From the NCBI GenBank assembly GCA_031772625.1, contig CM062810.1, forward strand, positions 704,852,358 to 704,916,357: a DNA stretch of 64,000 nucleotides. Reading direction: 5' to 3'. The notes beneath the pieces were generated by a model, which was not told the origin of the DNA, did no database searches, and saw only the letters and a list, made by a program, of their open reading frames with translations. Made by a program: the position numbers and the translations under genes. This DNA comes from Pinus tabuliformis (taxonomy: Eukaryota; Streptophyta; Pinopsida; Pinales; Pinaceae). The stretch's first letter is position 1, and each line of letters begins with the position of its first letter. Shown in pieces: positions 52,001 through 62,329 of the stretch.

Positions 52001-52773
52001 AAAACATTTCATTCTTGTGACTATGAGATTACTAAGGAATTAAACCATAAGAGGACCTACACTTCTACATTTAAAAAATTAAATTTTTATGTGGCCTATG
52101 GCCCATTAAAAATTTTAATTTATTAAAGTCCTTTTGATTTTTTATTTTTTTGGTCACATTAAAAAAATCGTTGTTTCATAAGCTTAGCATTTACCTAAGG
52201 GATAATTAACATTCAAATTTAAAGTTCCTTGGTGTCTTTGGTGTTAAGTGTAAAATTTTAATTTTTGTGGTAGTGATTTCTCTATTGTCAAGTGCGATTA
52301 ATGTTTTAAAAATCATATTGACTATAGGAGAAAGATAAATTCTTCTAAGATCTGGGATTTAATTGCTAGAAACTCTTGCATGATAAAGTTTTGGGTGTTG
52401 ACATTTAATTGTTCATGATCGTCGCTTTGCCACATTTATAAATTGCTCGAGATAACTTGTTTCTGTTTAGTCTATGGTTAATTGAATGCAAAGGCACTGG
52501 TCTAAAATCATTTCTTTCTTGTGATTGTGTCTTATTTGTATTAATTGTTTAATCTATCCATCTCAGTTGACCAAGATTTGTTCTAAATTCATCAAGTTGT
52601 CCATCTTTAAGTCTCCTAGAGCCTGTGTTTCACAGGCTATTCTCATTCATTCACCTTAGGGACTACCCCCCTTGACTTGTCTAGGAGAGAGTCTAAACAA
52701 AGTGAGTAAGGATTAGAGTGACAACCCTTACTCTGAGCATTGTCGCGGTGCCTAGACGCTTTGTGCGACAACA
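49081..52773 (+). repeat. 3.7-kb solo LTR, probably of a Ty3/gypsy element
   Basis: Starts TGTTGACCACTACG and ends ...TTGTGCGACAACA, and is flanked by the perfect 5-bp duplication cgacc (49,076-49,080 and 52,774-52,778). It interrupts the RT of the SIRE-type element. I see no internal LTR pair, primer site or protein motif, so it reads as one LTR. A TATA-like TTTAAATAGG near 50,041 and AATAAA at 50,129-50,134 suggest a plus-strand promoter and RNA end. LTRs this long occur in gypsy lineages such as Tat/Ogre; the lineage call is an inference. The pyrimidine-rich stretch 51,010-51,660 contains long accidental frames. Confidence 0.7.
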
Positions 52774-53436
52774 CGACCCATTTTGTGCCTATGACATTTT
52801 TGTCCTTCAGTATTAGCACCAATTCCCATGTGTCATTCTTTTCAATCTGATCAAGTTCTTCATTCATGGCCTTGACCCAGTGTTCATCATTGCTAGCTTC
52901 ATCAAAACTGCTAGGCTCAAAGGTGGATAGCAAGGAAAAATGTCTTTCTTCTACCACATGTGCTTGTTGCCTTCTTCTGGTTCCAATTCCTGCATCTATG
53001 TCTCCAATTATTTGTTCTAACGGATGATTTTTCTGGTACCATTTCTTAGGTGATTTAGAAGGTGCTTGAGATGTTTGTTGATTAGTCTCTACTTGCTTAT
53101 CTGTTGGTTCCTCTGGCTCTTCCTTCACCTTCTCCTCTTTCCTAGTTCTTTTGTTTCTTGTTCTATTGAATCTTGTCTTGTTTGTATCCTATAGCCTTCA
53201 TTGAATGTCACATTGATGCTTTCCACTATTTTGTTGAGTCTTAGATTGTAACACTTGTATGCCTTGCTTTTGGTGGAGTACCCAACAAATATGCCTTCAT
53301 CCACTCGGGAATCTAACTTTCCAATCTTCGAGTCATCCCTCTTTATGTAGCATTTACTCTCAAAGACCTTGAAGTGCTTGACATTGGTTGGTCTTCCTTT
53401 CCATAATTCATAAGGGGTTTTGTCACTGCTACTCCT
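52774..53436 (-). pseudogene. SIRE-type integrase C-terminus and RT start
   Basis: The integrase tail shows KTPYELWKGRPTNVKHFKVF and DEGIFVGYSTKSKAYKCYN. The RT start shows DEHWVKAMNEELDQIEKNDT and a following GTKWV. Upstream sequence is displaced by the LTR at 53,437. It is a fossil. Confidence 0.85.
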
Positions 53437-54278
53437 TGTTGAGAAATCTAGGTCAGAGACATTAGGGGATTTCTCTAGCAATGATAATTGTTTATGAAAG
53501 TTGTTTACTTCTTGAGATTAGGTTCTTCTTTTGACTTATATTATTATAGTGTTCTTCTTCATCAAACAACTACCAAACCATAAACAATAATGAGACAAGA
53601 GACACATTAGGGGATTTCTCTAGCAATGATAATTGTTTATGAAAGCTTTTTACTTCTTTAGATTAGGTTCTTCTTTTGACTTATATTATTATATTGTTCT
53701 TCTTCATCAAACAACTACCAAACCATAAACAATAATGAGACAAGAGACACAAGATATAGGTGATCAGCCAGGGCTAAAACCTCTCCAATCTTGAGAGGAA
53801 AACCAAAACGAATTCTTCTTCTTATAGAAACTTCAATTGATGAATACCAAGACCAAGACCCTTGACCAAGAATCCTCCAAGACCAAGTCAATCCTTAAGT
53901 CAAAGCAGCTTCTTCCTTGACCTTACTTTTCGACCTCAGCAACACTCTTACTGCAACTTCGTCCTTCCTTACTGCAACTTCGGCTTCTCTGCAATTTCTG
54001 CAACTTTTCAGCCCAACTTCAGAAACCCTAGATCACATGAGAGAGAAGATAATGGGGAGATCTATCTTCCTTTGCCTTCGTTATGCCTCCTCTTTTCTAG
54101 TGAATTCGTCCTTCAAACTAGACCTTGTTGACACCACTCTTTGACATTTCGATGTGGCTGCAACTCGGCCTTTCTGCAACAGATTGAAACCCTAAATCTC
54201 TTCGCACATGTGGAGAGAAGTAACCCAAAGAGTGATCCCAAAAACTTCGATCTCTTTGTCTTCTTTGTCCTCCTTTAT
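53437..54278 (-). repeat. family B Copia LTR, cut by the next element
   Basis: The minus-strand end ...CTAGATTTCTCAACA at 53,437 matches the solo LTR at 39,111. The body shares GTTTATGGTTTGGTAGTTGT and GGTTTTCCTCTCAAGA-type blocks. Its minus-strand start is missing, because the Copia at 54,279 interrupts it. It may be a solo LTR or the 3' LTR of a full element; the rest is outside the window. Confidence 0.75.
53459..53748 (-). repeat. 145-bp tandem duplication in the family B LTR
   Basis: The block beginning ACATTAGGGGATTTCTCTAG at 53,459 is repeated from 53,604 with very few differences, so the duplication is recent relative to the LTR. Confidence 0.9.
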
Positions 54279-54670
54279 TGTTAAAATTGGCAACTAGGGC
54301 CAAACTCCATGTGGGTCATCTTATTTAGGGCAGCTGATATTTTTCTCAGATCCCTCTCATCGAGAGGTGTAGGATTGATCTAAAGATCATCTGATTTCGA
54401 TAAGTATTCATGGAGTTATGAATTTATTTGTGTTATAAGACAATTCGTCAAGGTCGGCCAGCAACTAAATAACACCCACATGTGTTCAATGTTTTAGTAT
54501 AAAAGGAGATGACTTGAGAGTCATTTCACACACACTTCTCTCTTGATTTCTCTCCAATTGTCTTGGGTTTTAGTGTCACAGAAATCTAGGAGGAAGTAGC
54601 CCTAAAACACAAGAGGAAAGGAGGCTTAACAATCTGCCCGAGCTGCAGTCCTAGCCCTAACTTCTACGCA

Positions 54671-54871
54671 TGACCTAGACGTTGTCCTAAAGATGCCCTA
54701 GACGTTGTCCTAAAGAAGCCCTAGACGCAGTCCTAAAGATGCCCTAGACGTTGTCCTAAAGAAGCCCTAGATGTAGTCCTAAAGATGCCCTAGACACTAT
54801 CCTAAAGAATCCCTAGACGCAGTCCTAAAGAAGCCCTAGCCGTAGTCCTAAGGATGCCCTAGCCGCAGTCC
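54671..54871 (+). repeat. minisatellite, 23-bp units, about nine copies
   Basis: Units follow the pattern AAGCCCTAGACGCAGTCCTA plus AAG, alternating AAG and ATG at the start. The same array with about eight units is in the 3' LTR at 59,121-59,300, with a different order of variants. Confidence 0.9.
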
Positions 54872-55039
54872 ATTGTGCAACACACAATACATCAGAAAGG
54901 AGCTTGTTGAGGAGGATAACTTCTAAGTTAGGCCGCAACAAAGAAAGGAAATTCCAATGTGGATTTCAGGACTATCTTAAGGGAAAACAGGGGTCCGAAA
55001 GTGTTGGAAGGGAGCTGTGATATTCATTGGGATAGCAGC

Positions 55040-55600
55040 AATAGGATGGTGTTGCTAACACATTGGAACAACGACAATAAGATTGGGACAGCAAACACAT
55101 TGGGACAACAAACACATTGGAACAGCAAAGGCACAATTGGGACAACAACAATGACATGTGGCAGCAAAGGCACAATGGGACAACAACAAGGTACAGCAAG
55201 GCTACAATGGGACAGCAAGCAATCATAGGAGCAACAGTCACTAACAGTGGGACAACAGTGCTAGGAATGTGACAACAAGGTGACACATGAAGTTTGAATG
55301 CATGATAGTGCAGCAAGATGCATGGGCAGCATGATAGCAATGATGGCATGGTACAACAATGTTACAATGACAGCATGATAACAATGATGGCATGGTACAA
55401 CAATGTCACTAACAGTGGGACAACAGTATGCCACATGGGACAGCAATGGCTAGCATGGTGCTGCTATGGCACATGGGACAACTGTGGTAGCATGGTGCAA
55501 CAATGGCACATGGGACAGCAGTGGCAGCATAAGGTGCAACAATATGATGTGTGCAACATGGTTATGAGGTCTAGCATAGTGATGATGGGTGCAGCGTAGT
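55040..55600 (+). repeat. irregular CA/GCA-rich repeat region in the LTR
   Basis: Short phrases such as GGGACAACA, CACATTGG, AGCAAAGGCACA and GGCATGGTACAACAATG recur irregularly. The matching part of the 3' LTR is 59,450-60,010, with one added block. Minus-strand frames here give Cys-rich peptides purely from the repeat. Confidence 0.8.
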
Positions 55601-56119
55601 GAGGTACAGCATGATGACGAGGTGCAGCACAATGATAGGTGGAGTCTCCTTGGAGAATCAGTTGAAGCAGCTTGTCTTCAACTGAGTTCAGCCATCTCAT
55701 GTATCATCTTCTTAAAGATGATCTATGCTCTTATTTAGATAAGTCAAAGTGTTGACTTCTGTTGTAAATGTACTCTCTCTCTCTCTCTCTCTGCTAAACT
55801 ATTGAAGAACATATACGAAGAATTGATAAAGGGTTTCCCCACATTGGGGTTTGTCCCTGGCTAGCGCCACATCTTGTGTCCTCTTGTCTTGGCTTGTCCT
55901 CTGTGATCTATGTTTATGTTCTATCTGCAATTTACTTTAATGCTGATGTGATTGCTAATCTGGAAAAGATATTGAGCTAACTGTGAAAATTGAAATAAAT
56001 TGCTCTAAGCATAGAACATACTTAAAATTAACATGGTATCGGAGCTAAGGTGAAGACAAAGCACAAGCAAGAGTGAAAGATCAATCACCGAAGACAATTG
56101 GGAAAGGACAAAAGGCTCA

Positions 56120-57860
56120 ATGGATTCCTCATCCCTCTTCAACTTCACCGAGGGTGAAGTAGAAGCAGAGAATATTATCAGAATAGCGCAACGGAAACTT
56201 CTGATGGCCTACCTAAAGATCACTTCAATGGGAAATTTGAATCTAAGGCTGGAAGGAAAGGCAGATGCCTTGTTTGTAATAAGTTCGACCATCATGCGAA
56301 GGAGTGTCCGAATGCTAAGGGACACATCACTTGATGATGATAACAATCATTCCAAGGGCATCTTCAATGATCGAATGAATGACAGGTAGTGCAGGTCATC
56401 AAGGAAATAGTCGACTCTTCAAAGAAAGCAAGGAACCCCAGGTATGAAGAATCAAATGTTGTTTCTGATAAGATAAAGAAGCGTTATCTTATATTGGCCC
56501 TCTCCTTCAGACTCTTTGGGAATCTGGCTTATTGATTGTAGTGCTTCAAGGCAATTCATCGAATAGAAGGGTGCTCTCTCTAATTTGGTAGAGATGGAAA
56601 CAATCGTGGGATTATACTTGGAGTCAATGCCACCTATCCCGGAAAGGGTGTAGGGAATGTTACCCCTCAATTGAATGAGGGTAACTCGATTCATTTACAA
56701 GAATCTCTTTTATGTACCTGATCGCAAGAAGAACCTGGTGTCCATTTCGGCAATGGAAGTCAAAGGTTTCAGGGCGACGTTCATTGATGGAAAGGTACGT
56801 GTTTGAAAATGAAATTTTCAAAGATGCTTTTGAGTTCAGGGTTGTATCAAGTTGCAGGAAGTCCATTGGGGACCATGTTAGTTGTCACATCTCATCTATA
56901 GCACTGGAGGTCTACTTATTATGGGGCCCTACCCGATGTGAGTTAGATGGTGACAGGGATGCCTGAATTCAAAAAGAGCATGAAGGTACATGTCTGAGAT
57001 GTATCAAAGGAAAATCTTACAAGGGGACCATTCCCCTCATGAAGCAGTTCCACAAGTTTGGAACAACCCAAGGGGTTTGAGATTCATGATCAGGAATCTC
57101 CTGTATGCAGGTGGAAGAAAGCCCTCTATGGCTTGAAGCAAACACCCCAGGCTTAATATGAGAGGATTGATAGCTGTCTAATGAAGCTGAGATTCACTAG
57201 GAGTGAAGCCGATCCAAACCATTGCTTGAAAGTTGTGGATGATATACCTATGATACTGGCACCTTCTGAGGACGACCTCTTTTTGACAGGTGCAGAGCCT
57301 CTCATTTGCAAAAGTAAGAGGGAGTTGGATTCTGGGTTTTGAATGGTGAACTGCAAACCCGCTACTACCTCGATGGAGCTTAATTTTTAGAAGTTATGTG
57401 GTATGGATACCAGACCTGATTTGGGAAATGCCTCTGAGTTTCACAAACTCATACTAGCATTGATGTTCTTGGTGAACTCCCGTCCGGATATATGTGTTGC
57501 AGTTAGCATGGTGAGCTCATATATGGTTGAGCCTCACTAGATTGGTGCCAAGGAACTTCTGAGATATCTTCAGGGCACAATATCTCATAAATTGAGATAC
57601 ACTGCCGGAAATATGAAGCTGCATGATTATTCGAATGGTGACTGAGCAGGCAGTGTGGAGGATCGCAAGAGCACTTGAGTGTTGGTTCTCTTTGGGTTCT
57701 GCTTCAATATCCTGGATGAGAAGGACACAAAAGTTGGTTGCTATAAGCACCACTGAGACCGAATACATAGCTACGAGTATGACCTCGTGTAAAGCTGCCT
57801 CGTTGCGGAAGCTCTTCAGTGAGCTGTTTGTACACATGATGGATACCATCATGATCTTCT
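56120..57860 (+). pseudogene. remnants of Copia gag and pol
   Basis: Recognisable scraps: a zinc-knuckle-like stretch near 56,260-56,310, a protease-like LIDCSASRQF near 56,530, an RT scrap with YGLKQTP near 57,125, and RNase H scraps near 57,620-57,830 with SISWMRRTQKLVAISTTETE. Order and wording match the Copia at 25,632, but much is missing. Many breaks; an old or long non-functional coding part. Confidence 0.75.
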
Positions 57861-58737
57861 GTGTCAACTAGAGGGGGATTTGATTATTGAGGAATCCTGT
57901 ATTCTATGATTGCTCCAGCATATAGACATCAAATACTACCTTATCTGGGATATGGTACATCAATGAGCGAGGAGGCTCCATCGCATTGAGACTGATGTAC
58001 AGGTCGCAGACATTCTGTCAAAGCCCTGGGGAAAGGTCAAATTTGTGACTTTCCCAAACGACTTGGAGTCGTTGAGAGACCCTCTTATGAGGGTCCTGCA
58101 TGATGCATGCATTGAGCTCTGGGAGCTCCAGGGGGCTTGGGGTACTTCTTGGAGCAACAAGTGACCATAGGGCGACTCACCCTCCCCTAATGGTGCACTG
58201 TGTACAGGGTGAATGGTTCAGCCTTCCCCTGTGATACCCCGTGGCGACTTATGGACAGGATGAGTGGTTCTCCTGTCGAGGCATCCTACCCATGCAGTCT
58301 GGGACTCATGGGAAGTACCTCTCATCTGGCCAATGAGCAGGGAAATGGGGTTAGGGACCATAGTAGTACTGTCGATGGACGCATCGCTATATCTATCGTA
58401 CTCCCTATGCTAGGATGACCTCCATTGATTTGAGATTTGTATGAGTGGTTTGAGACACTCTCTTGTGATATTGATCTGGAATCAATGAAACTGCCTTCGG
58501 GTCAGTAAGAGTGACATGACTCACTCTCTTGGAACTGATCTGGGATCAATAAGAGTTGTATGACACTCTCTTCATATGGAACTGACTTTGAGTTAGTAGA
58601 GAATGGTATGAGACATTCTCGATCAATTCTTCTTCTTCATGGTTCAGCAGAGCAGAGCAGTGCAGGGCACTGATGGCAGAGATAGTACAGTATGGCAGAC
58701 AGATCAACGAATGGAGTTCTCCCTAGTTGAGAGAGAG

Positions 58738-60031
58738 TGTTAAAATTGGCAACCAGGGCCAACTCCATGTGGGTCATCTTATTTAGGGCAGCTGATATTT
58801 TTCTTGGATCGAGAGGCGTATGATTGATCTAAAGATCATCCGATTCCGATAAGTATTCATGGAGTTATGAATTTATTTGTGTTATAAGACAATTCGTCAA
58901 GGTCGGCCAGCAACTAAATAACACCCACATGTGCTCAATGTTTTAGTATAAAAGGAGATGACTTGAGAGTCATTTCACACACACTTCTCTCTTGATTTCT
59001 CTCCACTTGTCTTGGGTTTTAGTGTGAGAGAAATCTAGGAGGAAGTAGCCCTAAAACGCAAGAGGAAAGGAGGCTTAACAATCTGCCCTAGCCGTAGTCC
59101 TAGCCCTAGCTTCTACGCATGACCTAGACGCTGTCCTAAAGAAGCCCTAGACGTTGTCCTAAAGATGCCCTAGACGCTATCCTAAAGATGCCCTAGACGC
59201 AGTCCTAAAGATGCCCTAGACGCTATCCTAAAGAATCCCTAGACGCAGTCCTAAGGAAGACTTAGTCGCAATCCTAAGGGTGCCCTAGCCGCAGTCCGTT
59301 GTGCAACACACAATACATCAGAAAGGAGCTCGTTGAGAAGGATAACTTCTGAGTTAGGCCACAGCAAAGAAAGGAAATTCCAATGTGGATTTCAGGACTA
59401 TCTTAAGGGCAAACAAGGGTCCGAAAGTGTTGAAAGGGAGCTGTGATATTCATTGGAATAGCAGCGATAGGATGGTGCTGCTAACACATTGGAACAACAA
59501 CAACAAGGTTGGGACAGCAAACACATTGGGACAGCAAACACATTGGAACAGCAAAGGCACAATTGGAACAACAGCAAACACATTGGAACAGCAAAGGCAC
59601 AATTGGGACAGCAGCAATGACATGTGGCAGCAAAGGCACAATGGGACAGCAGCAAGGTACAGCAAGGCTACAATGGGACAGCAAGCAATCATAGGAGCAA
59701 CAGTCACTAACAGTGGGACAGCAGTGCTAGGAATGTGACAGCAAGGTGACACATGAAGTTTGAATGCATGATAGTGCAGCAAGATGCATGGGCAGCATGA
59801 TAGCAATGATGGCATGGTACAACAATGTTATAATGACAACATGATAGCAATGATGGCATGGTACAGCAATGTCACTAATAGTGGGACAACAATATGCCAC
59901 ATGGGACAGCAATGGCTAGCATGGTGCTGCTATGGCACATGGGACAACTGTGGTAGCATGGTGCAACAATGGCACATGGGGCAGTGGTGGCAGCATAAGG
60001 TGCAACTGTATGATGTGTGCAACATGGTTAT
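58738..60031 (+). repeat. 3' LTR of the shortened Copia, interrupted at its right end
   Basis: Starts TGTTAAAATTGGCAACCAGG after the purine run GAGAGAG. It follows the 5' LTR up to GCAACATGGTTAT and then changes abruptly to the next element. The remaining 0.5 kb of LTR is not in the window. Confidence 0.85.
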
Positions 60032-60228
60032 TATTAGAATAATGCTATTTTTAGTGTTTAATGCTCATTTATATAGATAAGATTGTCTGTGATCTTATTA
60101 GCAGTTTCTTATTAAAAACTTGCTGTTTCTATTTTCTTAGTAGAAACTTCTTGATTCTGTAAATACTTTTGTATTATTTATTGAGCTTCATTGCTCATTG
60201 TAAATCAATTCAATTCATTCCTTGATTA
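60032..60228 (+). repeat. 5' LTR, about 0.2 kb (approximate)
   Basis: The left limit is where the host LTR sequence stops; the right limit is the primer site. The termini are not canonical TG...CA, so both limits are approximate. It contains TTTATATAGATAAG as a promoter-like motif near 60,069. Confidence 0.6.
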
Positions 60229-60240
60229 TGGTATCAGAGC
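60229..60240 (+). other. primer binding site, Met-tRNA
   Basis: TGGTATCAGAGC, exact match to the plant Copia consensus. Confidence 0.85.
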
Positions 60241-61553
60241 TCGGGTATTTTTTCGAAATAATTTTTCATTGTTTGAAAAATTTTGTGCTTCATTTAGAAA
60301 TTGCTCTCTTGGCGTCTGGAATTTTTTTTTGGGCGTCGTGGTCTACCATTGCAGGTTCCTGACGAACAGCACCACATCGCTGTTGTTGTTCTCTACGGAA
60401 GCCGGGATCCTGGCAAGTCAAATTCCCGCATTCGACTCCCACTTGGCTCTTGGTGTGAGGGTTTGTGTGTGCGAGAGCGTCTGGCCAGGGAAAATATTGG
60501 GCATCTTCTATACGAGTGTGGCCAATTGTTGCTCCAGTTCGACGGGCAAGACCGCTAGTGGCAAATCTGATCTCCACTTTTGGCCACATTGTGAAGTTGC
60601 TATTTAAATCTTGTTCTGTTTGTTGCTATTCGGGCACGAGGGATTCGGCGGCCGTGGTTTGATTCTCTAGAGCCGGCAGGTCCAGGTCCAGGTCCGGAGG
60701 GTTGACGAAACCCACATCGACGTCGTTGTATAGAGTCCAATTGCTGCGAGGGCTGATCCATCCTTCAAATCCACCACGACAAAGACACAGGACTTGCGGA
60801 CGATGGAAATGGAAGCAGGGAACTGAAAACGATAAAAATTCCCGACTGGTCGCACTGCCCCATGCTCAAAGTCCCGTAACAGCATCACACAGCAAAGCCT
60901 GAAATTTTCGAAGTCAGCGTGTCCATATCTCCGCAATCCATATTGCAGGCACGAAATTTAAGGGCGTGCAAGGTTTTGCTTCCTGTCATTCATTCCCACT
61001 TCTGCGACTATCTTGGTCCCAACCACTTTCCAGGTTGTTTTTTCCATGAGCACATTTGGCTTTAGGAGCTTCACTACAACTCTGCTTACTTTGCATATCA
61101 GTGGAAGGGTTTGGACGGAGAAAGTTCTCTTCCGCCACCTTCAGAACGTAATATTTTAGAAGGTAAGCTCTCAGAAGTTGCCGCGGTGGAATTTTCAATA
61201 TTGAGTAGGGTTTTGTGCTTCTGTTTTGAGCGGATTTGCCTTTTGTGTTTTTTTTTTTTTAATATCGGAAATCCGAGTATTTGTCACAAAACATCTGACG
61301 CCTCTTTGAAAAACAAATTTCTGAATTTATGATGAAAAGCATCGCTAAGGAGACAGGGACATATTGCTGAAGGCGAAATTAATTATTTACTTGGCAAGGC
61401 CGAGTTTTTATTCTGGTTCTATTTCTATTTTTTCATTCTGGTTCTATTTCTATTGCACCAGCACCTGTTAGATTTTGTCCGGATCAGCCGGCATCTGCAT
61501 TGAAATCCGTGCCGGACTCCTTTGTTGTTTTCTGTGTCTTGGGAAACGTGCAG
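60241..61553 (+). other. long non-coding leader of the Copia element
   Basis: About 1.3 kb between primer site and gag, more GC-rich than most of the window and with CpG-containing stretches (60,650-60,800). Several overlapping frames of 60-140 codons exist on both strands, none with a recognised domain. It could hold a packaging signal or captured sequence; nothing here decides that. Confidence 0.5.
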
Positions 61554-62225
61554 ATGGCCTCGCTAACCAACCTGATGCTAGAAGGCAGTGAGCGCTTTAA
61601 TGGCACCAATTATAACATCTGGAAACAGAGAATGTTGACCATTTTTGAATATAGGCGTCTTGACCAGCTTGTTTTGGGCAAAGAGCTCAGTGCTGGTACA
61701 CCCGGTGCAGATCAAGATAAATTTGATGATCGAAATCGAGAGGCTGTTATGCTTCTCAAACTCTCTATGACTGATGATCAGTTACCACAGATTCCTTCTG
61801 GCAAGACAGCTGTCGAAATCTGGCAACATTTGAAGGAATTGCACCAGACATCCAACAAGAGCAGAGCTTTCTTTCTAAAGAATCAATTATTCTCCATCAT
61901 GATGGACGAACGTAAGTCTCTACAGGAACATCTTAATAAGATTAAAGACATTTGAGATCAGCTCAAAGCCATTGGTTGGACCATGGAGGAAGAAGATATG
62001 GTAGTCATCACTCTGAAAAGTCTACCAAAACCTTATGAACACTTCATAGAAACACTGAACATTACCTCCACTAATGTTGATCTGAAGTTTCCGGAGCTAT
62101 GCACCAAACTCCTGCAATAGGATCGTTGGAAACAACAGTTTGGTAGTGGTGCTAAGAAGAAAAAATGTGCAGTGTAATTACTGTCACAAGTTCGGCCACA
62201 TGAAGAAAGATTGCCGACAGAGGAT
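61554..62225 (+). pseudogene. Copia gag with zinc knuckle
   Basis: Starts MASLTNLMLEG at 61,554. The UBN2 core shows FNGTNYNIWKQRML, AVEIWQHLKELHQTSNKSRA and LQEHLNKIKDI. The knuckle CNYCHKFGHMKKDC is at 62,173-62,214. It would form the particle and bind RNA. The region carries a few breaks and is treated as a fossil. Confidence 0.85.
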
Positions 62226-62329
62226 TGCTTCTGAATAGAAGAAGCAGGGAGGGTCTCATCAACAAGCGAATGTTGCAGAACATTTCGAGCAGAAGGAATC
62301 AACCTTTTACGCCTTTATGGCTAAGAGGT

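Larger units (their letters stand above)
41353..53436 (-). mobile_element. SIRE-type Copia retrotransposon, minus strand, multiply interrupted
   Basis: Running down the minus strand: integrase C-terminal part (53,436-53,125), linker and start of RT (to 52,774), RT (49,080-48,500), RNase H (about 48,170-47,690), a 3' tail, and the 3' LTR (47,487-41,353). The RT signature YVDDIIFGS and the RNase H block DADWAGCIDDRKSTSGATF are typical of SIRE/Maximus Copia. Three insertions split it: hAT at 43,022, a long solo LTR at 49,081, and a Copia LTR at 53,437. Gag, protease, most of integrase and the 5' LTR are displaced beyond the window. The coding parts are broken in several places. Confidence 0.85.
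54279..56033 (+). repeat. 5' LTR, 1.75 kb
   Basis: Starts TGTTAAAATTGGCAACTAGG and ends ...TTAAAATTAACA before the primer site. It contains TATAAAAGGAG near 54,499 as a promoter-like motif, two minisatellites, and a CT run near 55,772-55,791. Confidence 0.88.
54279..60031 (+). mobile_element. Copia element, family A relative, shortened and decayed
   Basis: Parts: 5' LTR 54,279-56,033, primer site TGGTATCGGAGC at 56,034, a shortened interior of about 2.7 kb with remnants of gag, protease, integrase, RT and RNase H, a tail with the GAGTGGTT-type repeats, and 3' LTR from 58,738. The 3' LTR is interrupted at about 60,031 by another Copia. The LTR starts match family A (TGTTAAAATTGGCAAC), but the LTRs are longer and carry their own minisatellites. 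The LTRs are close to each other by eye, while the interior is heavily broken. Confidence 0.85.

Noticed and set aside
54972-55700. Cys-rich minus-strand frames (many CC and LLS residues), also at 59,398-59,912
   Set aside because: They come from the GCA/ACA-rich repeat of the LTR, occur in overlapping frames, and have no domain or conserved start.
60290-60607. Overlapping frames on both strands suggesting a captured host exon
   Set aside because: No domain, no splice-like borders, and the frames overlap each other; left as an open question under the leader finding.
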